Source of the DNA: WHSW01 sp963740055
GTDB lineage: Bacteria; Actinomycetota; Thermoleophilia; Solirubrobacterales; 70-9
DNA: 64,000 nucleotides
Direction: 5' to 3'
NCBI GenBank assembly: GCA_963740055.1
Contig: CAVUCL010000005.1
Coordinates: 806,001-870,000 of the forward strand
How positions within the stretch are numbered: the stretch's first letter is position 1; each line of letters starts with the position of its first letter. The notes beneath the pieces were generated by a model. It ran no database searches. It was not told the origin of the DNA and worked only from the letters and a program-made list of their open reading frames with translations. Positions 1-7,638 of this stretch are shown here, piece by piece. Made by a program: the position numbers and the translations under genes.

Positions 1-121
1 CCTCCGAGAGCGCGAGCTCCAGTCGCGGGCAGCCGTTCAGGTCGAGCTCACCCATGACTCGGATCACGTACTTCTCCCCCTCGCGGGAGGCATCGATCAT
101 CAATCCGTCATCGTCGACCAT
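1..121 (-). CDS. STAS-domain protein, anti-sigma factor antagonist type (C-terminus beyond window)
   Basis: Only the first 40 codons are inside the window; the gene runs off the left edge. After an acidic start (MVDDDGLMIDAS) the sequence YVIRVMGELDLNGCPRLE matches the first strands of a STAS domain, the fold of SpoIIAA/RsbV-type antagonists, in which a Ser or Thr further on is phosphorylated by an anti-sigma kinase. That residue is not visible here. The ATG at 121 is preceded by a GGGG-rich stretch. The gene is divergent from the oxidase at 284. A MEDS-ATPase anti-sigma-type protein lies 3.8 kb away, so the two could belong to one partner-switching network, but this is inference. The fold call is fairly secure; the specific role is unknown. 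Confidence 0.6.
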   Translation of the reverse strand, partial: MVDDDGLMIDASREGEKYVIRVMGELDLNGCPRLELALSE

Positions 122-283
122 CGCGATACCCCGTTTTTGCTTTCTTTCTGCAGCGCCGGGGGCCGAGCACCCCGAATGCGAAGGGCGACTCTAGCGCGCG
201 GCGCCGCGGCCTCGCCGCATTGACGGCTCGAGGGTGACGTGACAGACTGGCGAGACCGCCCGCGTTTGGGGGGGCGCACGTAA

Positions 284-2218
284 ATGCTGTCACGCATGGG
301 ATTCGCCGCGTTCGTGGCGGCCGCTTTCGCGGCCGTCGGCGCTGCCACGGCCTCGGCCGATCACCCCGGGGTCGGCACCGTCACCGGCCACGCCGCCGAG
401 GACACGGTCCTCACCCTGACCCCGGGCCAGGAGCGGCGGCTCGAGCGCCACACCGAGGCGGCGACCGCCACCGACGCCCGCGCCGCGGCGCTCGCGGTCC
501 CGGGGACCGAGGGAACGGTCGGGTCCTGGGGCCCGGTCGTCGACTGGCCGGTAGTCGGAGTCCACATGGCGCTGCTCGACAACGGCAAGGTGCTCGCCTA
601 CGACTCGATCGGCGACCTGCCGAGCGAGGACTACCTGGTCCACGACCGCACCCGGGCCACGGTCTGGGACCCGGCGACCGACGCCCACAGCTCGGTCCCC
701 GTCGACACCGGCTTCAACCTCTTCTGCAGCGGCCTCGCCCACCTGATGGACGGGACACTGTTCTTCGCCGGCGGCAACAAGAACGCGAACCTGGACGGGA
801 TTCGCCAGACCCACTACTTCGACTCGGAGACCAACGACTGGTCGCTGGGCCCGAATATGCGCGCCGATCGGTGGTATCCGAGCGTGACCCCGCTCGCCAA
901 CGGCGAGATGCTGATCACCGAGGGCTATCCCGACATGCCCGAGGTGCGCACGACCGCGGGCGGCATCCGCGCGCTCACGACCGCGGTCCAGAACCTGCCC
1001 CTCTACCCGTGGATCGACGTCGCGCCCAACGGCCGCGCGTTCGTCTCCGGCCCGAACCCGACCATGCGCAGCCTCAATCCGGCCGGGACCGGGTCGTGGA
1101 CGACGATGGGCCAGCGAGACGCCGCCCATCGCAGCTACGGCAGCCGCGCGCTCTATGACATCGGCAAGATCCTCGTCGCCGGAGGAAGCGCGTCGCGAAA
1201 GGACGCGGTCGTCGTCAACATCAACGGCTCGACCCCGCAGGTGACGCCGACGGCGCCGATGGCCAACGGGCGCCGCCAGCACAACCTCACCGTGCTCGCC
1301 GACGGCACCGTGCTCGCCACCGGCGGCAACTCCTCCGGAGCCTCGCTCGTCGACCTCCAGAACGGCGTCTACGCCGCCGAGCTCTGGAACCCGGCCACCG
1401 GCCAGTGGAAGACGCTCGACTCGATGCAGGTGACGCGCCAGTATCACTCCGCCGCGCTGCTGCTCCCCGACGGCCGGGTGCTCTCCGCCGGCGGCGGCAT
1501 CTGCGGCACCTGCAAGGCGGTCGGCTACCTGGCCAAGAACGCGGAGGTGTTCACGCCGCCGTATCTGTTCAAGAAGGACGGCTCCGGCGAGCTCGCGCCG
1601 CGCCCGCAGATTACCGCCGCCCCGAGCGCCGTCGGCTACAACGCGCCGTTTTCGATCGAGACCCCCGACGCGGGCGAGATCGCAAAGGTGGCGCTGATGC
1701 GGCTCGGCTCGGTCACCCACTCGGTCGAGATGGAGCAGCGCTACGTGCCGCTCTCGTTCGCCGACGCGGGCTCGACCCTGACCGCGACCTCGCCGCTGAA
1801 CGCGAACATCGCCCCGCCCGGCCCCTACATGCTGTTCGCGATCGACGACAACGGGGTGCCCTCGGTCGCGAAGATGGTCAGCGTCGGCACCGGCACCGCC
1901 CCGCCGCCGCCACCTCCCCCACCGCCGCCAGGCAACCAGCCGCCCGTGGTCGCCATGACCGCGCCGGTGAACGGCGCCCAGCTGAAGCTCGGAGCGATCG
2001 CGCTCAACGCGACCGCAACCGACACCGACGGCACGGTCCAGCGGGTCGAGTTCTTCCGCGCCGGGCGCGCGACCAAGCTCGGCCAGGACACGACCGCGCC
2101 CTACTCGATGAGCTGGACGCCGGCCGGCGGCGGCACCTACTCGTTCACCGCGGTCGCCTACGACAATGGCGGCGCCTCGACCACCAGCGCCCCGGTCACG
2201 GTCACCGTTCGCCGCTAG
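284..2218 (+). CDS. secreted galactose/glyoxal oxidase-like copper radical oxidase with C-terminal Ig-like domain
   Basis: A 644-residue exported protein. A signal peptide (residues 1-25, ending ATASA) precedes a Kelch-type seven-bladed propeller, the DUF1929 'early set' domain (about 440-540), a run of ten prolines and a bacterial Ig-like domain (about 555-643). The copper-radical active site is visible: Cys148 (FCSG) and Tyr198 (RWYP) would form the Cys-Tyr cofactor, Tyr387-His388 (QYHSAA) and His479 (THSVEMEQRYVPL) would bind copper. Such enzymes oxidise primary alcohols or aldehydes and produce H2O2 outside the cell; the substrate cannot be told from sequence. The Ig domain and Pro linker suggest surface or wall display. 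The start at 284 is chosen to keep the signal peptide; Met5 is an alternative. Confidence 0.85.
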   Translation: MLSRMGFAAFVAAAFAAVGAATASADHPGVGTVTGHAAEDTVLTLTPGQERRLERHTEAATATDARAAALAVPGTEGTVGSWGPVVDWPVVGVHMALLDNGKVLAYDSIGDLPSEDYLVHDRTRATVWDPATDAHSSVPVDTGFNLFCSGLAHLMDGTLFFAGGNKNANLDGIRQTHYFDSETNDWSLGPNMRADRWYPSVTPLANGEMLITEGYPDMPEVRTTAGGIRALTTAVQNLPLYPWIDVAPNGRAFVSGPNPTMRSLNPAGTGSWTTMGQRDAAHRSYGSRALYDIGKILVAGGSASRKDAVVVNINGSTPQVTPTAPMANGRRQHNLTVLADGTVLATGGNSSGASLVDLQNGVYAAELWNPATGQWKTLDSMQVTRQYHSAALLLPDGRVLSAGGGICGTCKAVGYLAKNAEVFTPPYLFKKDGSGELAPRPQITAAPSAVGYNAPFSIETPDAGEIAKVALMRLGSVTHSVEMEQRYVPLSFADAGSTLTATSPLNANIAPPGPYMLFAIDDNGVPSVAKMVSVGTGTAPPPPPPPPPPGNQPPVVAMTAPVNGAQLKLGAIALNATATDTDGTVQRVEFFRAGRATKLGQDTTAPYSMSWTPAGGGTYSFTAVAYDNGGASTTSAPVTVTVRR

Positions 2219-2232
2219 CGCGGGCTCCGGCG

Positions 2233-2238
2233 CGATAC
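2233..2238 (+). promoter_or_regulatory. -10-like box GATACT upstream of the RibD-C protein
   Basis: GATACT lies 84 nt before the ATG at 2323. Unlike most promoters in this window it would give a leader of about 75 nt, ending in a good ribosome binding site (GAGAGGAGA). No clear -35 box is seen. Confidence 0.3.
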
Positions 2239-2322
2239 TGAGGTCCGGCGCGACCGATGAGGTTCTGCTGCCGATCCGGTCTCATCGGGCAGGACGCAAA
2301 CCCAACTGAGAGGAGAAGGCCC

Positions 2323-2892
2323 ATGGCACGAATCGTGGTGACCGAGTTCTCGTCGCTCGACGGCGTGATGGAGGCGCCGGGTGGAGAGGACTTCAAGTAC
2401 CCCGGGTGGAGCTTCGAGTTCGACCGCGGCGACGACGGCAACCAGTTCAAGCTCGACGAGACGATGGAGGCTGACGCGCTGCTGATCGGCCGCAAGACCT
2501 ACGAGAGCTTCGCCGGCGCCTGGCCCGACCGCGAGGGCGAGTTCGCCGACAAGTTCAACTCGATGCCCAAGTACCTGGTCTCGACCACGCTCACCGATCC
2601 CGACTGGAACAACACGACCGTGCTCGACTCAGGCGACGCCACCGCCCAGGTGACGAAGCTGAAGTCCGAGTTCGACGGCGTGATCCAGGTCCCGGGCTCG
2701 AACCGCCTCGTCCACGAGCTACTCGAGGCCGACCTCGTCGACCAGGTCAACCTGATGATCTTCCCGGTCGTCCTCGGCACCGGCAAGCGCGTCTTCGGCG
2801 ACACGTCCGACAAGCTGCCACTGAAGCTGAAGGAGTCGCGGGCCGTGGGCGGGGACGGTGTCGTGGTGATGGTTTACGAGCGGGTGCGTTAG
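2323..2892 (+). CDS. dihydrofolate reductase-family protein (RibD C-terminal domain)
   Basis: A 189-residue single-domain protein of the RibD-C/YyaP-YwjB group of the DHFR superfamily. It begins MARIVVTEFSSLDGVMEAPGG and has the usual later blocks LLIGRKTYESFAGAWP, YLVSTTLTDPDW, a Gly-rich nucleotide loop (IQVPGSNRLVHELLEA) and the closing VMIFPVVLGTGKRVF type motif. These proteins are presumed NADPH-dependent reductases, most with unknown substrates. The start at 2323 has a strong Shine-Dalgarno (GAGGAGAAGG); an in-frame ATG at 2257 would add 22 poorly conserved residues. It appears monocistronic, flanked by the oxidase and by tRNA-Cys. Confidence 0.85.
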   Translation: MARIVVTEFSSLDGVMEAPGGEDFKYPGWSFEFDRGDDGNQFKLDETMEADALLIGRKTYESFAGAWPDREGEFADKFNSMPKYLVSTTLTDPDWNNTTVLDSGDATAQVTKLKSEFDGVIQVPGSNRLVHELLEADLVDQVNLMIFPVVLGTGKRVFGDTSDKLPLKLKESRAVGGDGVVVMVYERVR

Positions 2893-2941
2893 GCGGAGGC
2901 GCCAGCCACAGCGGCGGTGCTGCGGCGGCCGCCAGAACCGA

Positions 2942-3012
2942 AGGCGCCTGCCGGAATCGAACCGGCGTAAACGGCTTTGCAGGCCGCTGCGTAACCACTC
3001 CGCCAAGGCGCC
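2942..3012 (-). tRNA. tRNA-Cys (anticodon GCA)
   Basis: Read on the minus strand, a 7-bp acceptor stem GGCGCCT/AGGCGCC, a D arm, the anticodon stem-loop CGGCC-TGCAAA-GCCG with anticodon GCA, and a T arm containing GGTTCGATTCC fold as a normal 71-nt tRNA. The discriminator base is U, as expected for tRNA-Cys. No CCA is encoded. Confidence 0.95.
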
Positions 3013-3046
3013 GCGGAGCGCAAGCCTAGCGAGGGCCGGGGCGCGT

Positions 3047-3052
3047 TAGGGT
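3047..3052 (+). promoter_or_regulatory. leaderless-type -10 box TAGGGT
   Basis: TAGGGT ends 8 nt before the ATG at 3061, the spacing expected when transcription starts at or next to the start codon. No Shine-Dalgarno is present. Confidence 0.45.
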
Positions 3053-3060
3053 GCGCCGCG

Positions 3061-3876
3061 ATGGCCGCGATCGAGCTCAAGCGCGCCGGTGACATCGCCT
3101 ATCGCGAGGCGGCGCCGGCGGGATCGGAGAGCGGCGTTCCGGTCCTGCTGCTGCACGGGTTCCCCGAGAGCTCGCTGATGTGGGAGGCGACGATGGAGGC
3201 GCTCGCGGCGCGCGGGCGCCGGGCGATCGCTCCCGACCTCTACGGGCTCGGCGAGTCGGTCGACGAGGCCGCGGCGACCTTCGAGCGCAACCTCGAGGCG
3301 ATCGGCGAGCTGCACGCGGAGCTCGGGCTCGGCCGGATCGCGATCGTCGTCCACGACTGGGGCGGGTTCGTCGGCCTCGCCTGGGCGTGCGAGCACCCGA
3401 CCGACGTCGAGGCGCTGGTGATCAGCGACACCGGCTTCTTCGCCGACGGGCGCTGGCACGGGATGGCGGAGGCGATGCGCGGGCCCGAGGGCGAGCAGCT
3501 GGTCGGCGCGCTCGACCGCGACGGGTTCGCGGCGATGCTGCGCTCGACCGCGCCCGAGGGCTTCGACGACGCGACCGTCGACGCCTACTGGCACCCGTTC
3601 GAGCACGGCCGCGCTCGCGAGGCGACGCTCGAGTTCTATCGCTCGATGGACTTCGAGAAGTTCGCTCCGTACGAGGGCGCGCTCGGCGAGCTCGGCGTCC
3701 CGACGCTGCTGCTCTGGGGCGAGGACGACCCGTTCGCGCCGCTCGCCGCGGCGCGGCGCTTCGAGCGCGAGATCCCGGGCTCGAGGCTGGTCGTGGTCGA
3801 GGGCGCCGGGCACTTCGTCTACGACCAGTTCCCCGAGCGCTGCGCGCGCGAGGTCGCCGACTTCCTCAGCGGCTGA
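3061..3876 (+). CDS. alpha/beta hydrolase with Asp nucleophile (epoxide hydrolase/haloalkane dehalogenase type)
   Basis: A 271-residue alpha/beta-hydrolase. HGFPESS supplies the oxyanion-hole region, and the nucleophile elbow reads VVHDWGG, so the nucleophile is Asp99 and not Ser. This is the hallmark of epoxide hydrolases and haloalkane or fluoroacetate dehalogenases. Trp100 directly after it matches a halide-stabilising position in dehalogenases. The charge relay is completed by an Asp in LLWGEDDPFAPL and a His in GAGHFVYDQFPE. HGFPES is commoner in epoxide hydrolases, so the substrate stays open. The start codon is leaderless, 8 nt after a TAGGGT box. The gene converges on the MEDS-ATPase gene, with 12 bp between the stops. 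Confidence 0.8.
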   Translation: MAAIELKRAGDIAYREAAPAGSESGVPVLLLHGFPESSLMWEATMEALAARGRRAIAPDLYGLGESVDEAAATFERNLEAIGELHAELGLGRIAIVVHDWGGFVGLAWACEHPTDVEALVISDTGFFADGRWHGMAEAMRGPEGEQLVGALDRDGFAAMLRSTAPEGFDDATVDAYWHPFEHGRAREATLEFYRSMDFEKFAPYEGALGELGVPTLLLWGEDDPFAPLAAARRFEREIPGSRLVVVEGAGHFVYDQFPERCAREVADFLSG

Positions 3877-3888
3877 AGCCGGCGCGCG

Positions 3889-4848
3889 CTAGGCGTAGAT
3901 GCGCTCGAGGTCCATCCGCACCCGCGCCGCGGTTCCCTCGGGGCCGGAGCGGATCTGGACCAGATCGCAGAGCTGATGGACGATCCACAGCCCGCGCCCG
4001 GAGTCGATCGTCGGCGGCGGACGATGGCGGCCGGCGAGCGGGTCGCGCAGGCGCCCGTCGTCGCTGACCTCGCAGACGAGCCCGTCGGTCTCGCTCCAGA
4101 TCCGCAGCGTCCCGCGCCCGCCCGCGTAGCGGACGCTGTTGGTGGCGAGCTCGTTGATCGCGACCGCGAGATCGGCCTGGCGGGTCGAGGCGAGCCCGGC
4201 GCGGTCGGCGCGCGACCAGACCAGCCGGCGCACGAGCGCGAGCCGGCCGGCGTCGAAGCCGAGCTCCTCGGCCTCGGCGGGCGCCGGCGGCAGCTCACCG
4301 TCGAAGGGCCCGGGCCGGTCGCTCGGAGCGACGTAGGTGTCGCTTTCGGTGCGGCTCGAACGTTCGCGCAGATGCGGGTGGTTCCGGCGCGCGGCGGCGA
4401 CCACCTCGGCGCTCAGGCGCGAGGTGTCGTAGGGGCAGAGGAGCTGGAACGCGCCGGCGTCGGCGAAGGCGAGGTTGAGCAGCGACTCGTGGTGGTCGCA
4501 CTCGCAGAGCTCGGCGCGGCTGCGACCGGGCCACACCGGCTCGCCGATCCCGCGCATCGGGCGGTCGCTGCCGCCGCTCTCGTCGACGAACTCGCGCCAG
4601 GCGGCGATGATCCGGCCCGGGTTGCGCCCGAGCTCGGCCATGTCGGCGAAGCGCACGTGAGCGGCGTCGCGCCCGAGCCGTCCGTGGAGCCGGATCGCCT
4701 TCTGCTCGCCGACCGCGACCATCACCGGCTCGCCGCGCTCGACCCCCTCGCGGATGAACGGCACGGTGGCCGCGAGGTAGTCCTCGGGACCCTCGTAGAA
4801 CAGAGCTTCATGCTCAAAACCCGAAGCGTGGTCGATTCCATGACGCAC
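3889..4848 (-). CDS. MEDS-domain regulator with HATPase_c (RsbW-like anti-sigma/serine kinase) domain
   Basis: A 319-residue cytoplasmic regulator. Residues about 10-160 (FEHEALFYEGPEDYLA onward) match MEDS, the DcmR-type sensory domain found in one-carbon and hydrocarbon regulators. Residues about 185-315 form a GHKL ATPase of the RsbW/SpoIIAB type: N-box AINELATNSVRYAGG, then VSDDGRLRDP and DSGRGLWIVHQLCD. There is no His phospho-acceptor domain, so it resembles an anti-sigma factor kinase and not a classic sensor histidine kinase. The likely partners are a STAS antagonist and a sigma factor; a STAS fragment lies at the window start. The start is a GTG placed 7 nt after TACGAT, a leaderless arrangement. 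Confidence 0.8.
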   Translation of the reverse strand: MRHGIDHASGFEHEALFYEGPEDYLAATVPFIREGVERGEPVMVAVGEQKAIRLHGRLGRDAAHVRFADMAELGRNPGRIIAAWREFVDESGGSDRPMRGIGEPVWPGRSRAELCECDHHESLLNLAFADAGAFQLLCPYDTSRLSAEVVAAARRNHPHLRERSSRTESDTYVAPSDRPGPFDGELPPAPAEAEELGFDAGRLALVRRLVWSRADRAGLASTRQADLAVAINELATNSVRYAGGRGTLRIWSETDGLVCEVSDDGRLRDPLAGRHRPPPTIDSGRGLWIVHQLCDLVQIRSGPEGTAARVRMDLERIYA

Positions 4849-4855
4849 GCGGCCG

Positions 4856-4861
4856 ATCGTA
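4856..4861 (-). promoter_or_regulatory. leaderless-type -10 box TACGAT
   Basis: On the minus strand TACGAT ends 7 nt before the GTG start of the MEDS-ATPase gene at 4848, matching the spacing at other genes in the window. Confidence 0.4.
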
Positions 4862-4922
4862 CGGGGATCGGTCGGCGCGCGCCCGGCGGCTTGCCGGGAA
4901 CCGATCCGCCACCATCCAGCCC

Positions 4923-5426
4923 ATGGAGCTGGTCGACTACACCGACGACGACCTGGCGCTGACCGAGGCGCTCGAGAGCGACCCGCGGGTGATGGCCGAG
5001 CTCGGCGGGCCTCGCGACGCGGGCGCGATCGCCGACGTGCACCGGCGCCGGGCCGACGGCGTCGCCGACGGCAGCAACTGGTGGTTCAAGATCGTCCCCG
5101 AGCCCGGCGGGCCGGCGGCGGGGACGATCGGGGTCTGGGACAGCGACTGGGAGGGCGGCAATGTGGCCGAGGTCGGCTGGATGGTGCTGCCCGAGCTTCA
5201 GGGCCGCGGGATCGCCTCCGAGGCGCTTGGGCTGCTGATCGCGCGGGCGCGCGCCGAGCCGCGCTGGGGCGACCTGCACGCGTTCCCGGGCGAGACCAAC
5301 CCGCCCTCGAACGCGCTCTGTCGCAAGTTCGGGTTCGAGCTGATCGAGCGCTGCGAGGTCGAGTTCGCGGGCCGGCCGCTGCGGGTCAACCACTGGGTGC
5401 TCGCGCTCGCGTCCGGGCCGAGCTAG
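4923..5426 (+). CDS. GNAT family N-acetyltransferase (RimJ/RimL-like)
   Basis: A 167-residue GCN5-related acetyltransferase. The acetyl-CoA binding segment VGWMVLPELQGRGIASEALGLLI contains the Q/R-x-x-G-x-G/A loop, followed by FPGETNPPSNALCRKFGFELIE, the C-terminal motif common in RimJ/RimL-type enzymes that modify protein N-termini or small amines. The substrate is not predictable. It is divergent from the MEDS regulator, with 74 bp between them, and converges on the next acetyltransferase with only 10 bp between the stop codons. Confidence 0.8.
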   Translation: MELVDYTDDDLALTEALESDPRVMAELGGPRDAGAIADVHRRRADGVADGSNWWFKIVPEPGGPAAGTIGVWDSDWEGGNVAEVGWMVLPELQGRGIASEALGLLIARARAEPRWGDLHAFPGETNPPSNALCRKFGFELIERCEVEFAGRPLRVNHWVLALASGPS

Positions 5427-5436
5427 AGCGCGCGGC

Positions 5437-6646
5437 TCAGCTCGGCGGCAGGCGCAGGAACTCCATCATCGTCCACACCGGGCGAAATCCGAGCCGGGCG
5501 TAGAGCTGCTTCGGGCGATCCTCGTCGTCGGCGATGATCCAGAGGTCGCCGGGTCCGCTCGCCGCCTCGATCGCCGCCCGCGTCAGCGCCGTGCCGCGGC
5601 CGCCCCCACGGTGCTCGGGGAGCACGTAGGCGTGGGTGATCTCGGCGCCCTCGGCGTCGCGCTCGTACTGGGCGAAGCCGACCGGCGCCCCGCCCTCGCG
5701 GACCGCCAGCACCCGGGCGCCCGCGGCGAGCGAGATCTCGCGGGCGCGCTCCATGTAGGGCATCGGGTCGTGGTTGTCGCCGAAGTCCTCGCGATGCCAG
5801 GCCAAGCGCAGCTCCGAGGCCTGGTCGTAGTCGACCTCCTCGACCGCGACCGTCGACGCGGGCGCGGGCAGCGGCAACTCGTGGCGCATCCAGACCAGGC
5901 GCGTGGCCTTCCAGCCCGCCGCCTCGAATTCGCCCCGCACGCCTTCCGCCGGCTCGATCCGGTCGAAGTCGACGCGCCGGTGTTCGAGCCCGGCGAGCGC
6001 GCGGTCGGCGAACTCGATCAGCTCGGCGGCGCTCATCCGCGGGTCGTCGGTGACCCGGACCAGGTTGTACTCGTAATAGCTCGGACAGGCACTCCAGCGC
6101 CCGACGGTGCCGTGCTCCCAGGGCTCGATCGAGTCGCAGACGGCGGCGCGCGAGGCGTCCAGGCGGGCCCGCGCTCGCTCGGCCGCGTCGTGCTCGAGTG
6201 GCTTTCGCATGTAGACCAGGGTCGCATCCCCGTGACGGCGGCGGTCGTACTCGTGGTAGCCGATCCGCCGGTAGAGCGCCAAGTTCTCGCTCATCAGCTC
6301 GTGCGTGTACAGGTGGATCGCGGCGAACCCGGCACCGAGCGCCTCGGCCTCGGCGCGCTCGAGCAGCGCGCGGCCGACGCCGCCGCCCTGCGCGTCCGGG
6401 GCGACGGCGACGTTGTCGACGAACATGCCCTCGTCGGAGATCGCGAGCACCAGCAGGCCGACCACCTCTCCCCCGCGCTCGGCGACGGTCGTCCGCCCGC
6501 CGGCGACCACCTCGGCGTAGTCGTCGACCAGCGGCCGCGGCGGTCCGCCGAGAGCGGGCGACGTAGTGGCCGTAGGCGGCGCGGGCGAGCGCGGTCAGCC
6601 GCGGCGCGTCGGCGGGTTCGGCGGATCGCAGGGTGACGGCGCTCAT
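5437..6646 (-). CDS. tandem-GNAT acetyltransferase, one-base frame break near the N-terminus
   Basis: Two GNAT domains in one polypeptide of about 402 residues. The first has VAVAPDAQGGGVGRALLERAE, the second YVLPEHRGGGRGTALTRAA; both are intact acetyl-CoA loops. The N-terminus (MSAVTLRSAEPADAPRLTAL, start 6646) is in a different frame from the rest. Removing one base around 6552-6565 joins it to LVDDYAEVVAGGRTTV, giving a normal GNAT N-terminus. This is an assembly error or a very recent mutation, because both parts remain conserved. It lies 5 nt downstream of the YCII gene, so the two are probably co-transcribed. Tandem-GNAT enzymes include mycothiol synthase-like proteins, but no specific match is claimed. 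Confidence 0.75.
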
Positions 6647-6651
6647 CGCCG

Positions 6652-7008
6652 TCACTCGACGATCGGTCGCACCTCGATCGCGCCGCCCATGCGCGCCGCC
6701 GGGATCCGCGCGGCGAGCTCGATCGCGGCGTCGAGGTCGTCGGCCTCGAAGAACAGATAGCCGCCGAGCGCCTCCTTGATTGCGGCGAACGGACCGTCGG
6801 TGACCAGGGTCTCGCCGTTCTCGACCCGGACCGTGGTCGCGGTGGCGGGCTCGTCCAGCCGTACGCCGGGGGTGACGCCGGCGGTCTTGTTGATCGCGCC
6901 GTAGGCGGCGTAGACCTCGCGCTGCTCGGCCTCCGAGAGCTTCGCCCAGGCCTCTGCATCGTTCGGGGTGGGCATCTCGCCCTGGTGGATCAAGAGCATG
7001 TACTTCAT
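6652..7008 (-). CDS. YCII-related domain protein
   Basis: A 118-residue protein of the YCII/DGPF family. It starts MKYMLLIHQGEMPTP and contains the landmark DGPFAAIKEALGGYLFFEADDLDAAI followed by a C-terminal GGAIEVRPI strand, a ferredoxin-like fold of unknown biochemical role. In actinobacteria these genes often sit beside ECF sigma factors, but none is present here. A strong Shine-Dalgarno (GAGGAGGAA) precedes the ATG. The next gene, the tandem-GNAT acetyltransferase, begins 5 nt after its stop, so the two form an operon. Confidence 0.85.
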   Translation of the reverse strand: MKYMLLIHQGEMPTPNDAEAWAKLSEAEQREVYAAYGAINKTAGVTPGVRLDEPATATTVRVENGETLVTDGPFAAIKEALGGYLFFEADDLDAAIELAARIPAARMGGAIEVRPIVE

Positions 7009-7105
7009 CGCTTCCTCCTCGGTGGGGATTGTCTACTGAAAGACGAACGGAGGAAGCGCGGATGGACAGGCCGAGCGCGAGTTCGTGCGAACTACGCCCG
7101 GACAG

Positions 7106-7139
7106 CGCGAAGCGCCCGGTGGCGGCCGGGCGCTTCGCG
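7106..7139 (-). terminator. perfect 14-bp hairpin downstream of a small exported-protein gene
   Basis: CGCGAAGCGCCCGG (7106-7119) and its exact reverse complement (7126-7139) flank a 6-nt loop. It lies 40 bp past the stop of the gene ending at 7180 and upstream of the YCII gene. There is no T-run, as is common for actinobacterial terminators. It could also act as an RNA-stability element. Confidence 0.55.
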
Positions 7140-7179
7140 GACCAATCCGCCGACTCTCGCGCGGCGGAGCCTGAGCTCG

Positions 7180-7491
7180 TCAGGCGACGGTGTGACGACC
7201 GCGCTGGCGGTGCCCGGAGCTGATCGCCGCGCCGGCGGCGAGCGCGGCGAGCGCGACGACCACGGAGGCGCCGATTCCGGCGTCGCCCCAGTCGAATCCG
7301 TCCGCGGTGCTCGGGGCGGGCGCGGCCGGGAGCTCGACCGGCGGAGCGGAGTACGCCGCCGCCTGGCGCTCGCCGCCCGGGCTCGGGCCGACGGGCTCGA
7401 TCGGCTCCGCCACGGCGACGGGCGCTGCCAGCACGAAGACGGTCGCGGTGAGGGCGAGCCCGCGCCGCAGGTTTCGGGTGTTGGTCCTCAT
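7180..7491 (-). CDS. small exported membrane-anchored protein, function unknown
   Basis: A 103-residue protein with an N-terminal signal sequence (LRRGLALTATVFVLAAPVAVAEP), a Pro/Ala-rich middle of about 40 residues, and a C-terminal hydrophobic helix (GASVVVALAALAAGAAI) followed by the basic tail SSGHRQRGRHTVA. The layout predicts a short extracellular linker tethered to the membrane with a basic cytoplasmic end. The start at 7491 has a good Shine-Dalgarno (GAGAGGAAA). It is divergent from the SARP-solute-binding fusion with about 150 bp between them, so it is a plausible target of that regulator; this is inference. No family is recognised. Confidence 0.6.
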   Translation of the reverse strand: MRTNTRNLRRGLALTATVFVLAAPVAVAEPIEPVGPSPGGERQAAAYSAPPVELPAAPAPSTADGFDWGDAGIGASVVVALAALAAGAAISSGHRQRGRHTVA

Positions 7492-7638
7492 CGGGTTTCC
7501 TCTCGCTCGGGATCGTCCAGCGCGATCCATCGACGGAAGCCTCTTCCGATGCGGTAAACGCGCGGTTGACGGCGGTAGCAAGCGGGCAAGATCGGGTCCC
7601 GGCCGGTGGTAACGTCGGCTGTGGTCGCGGACAGCCGC

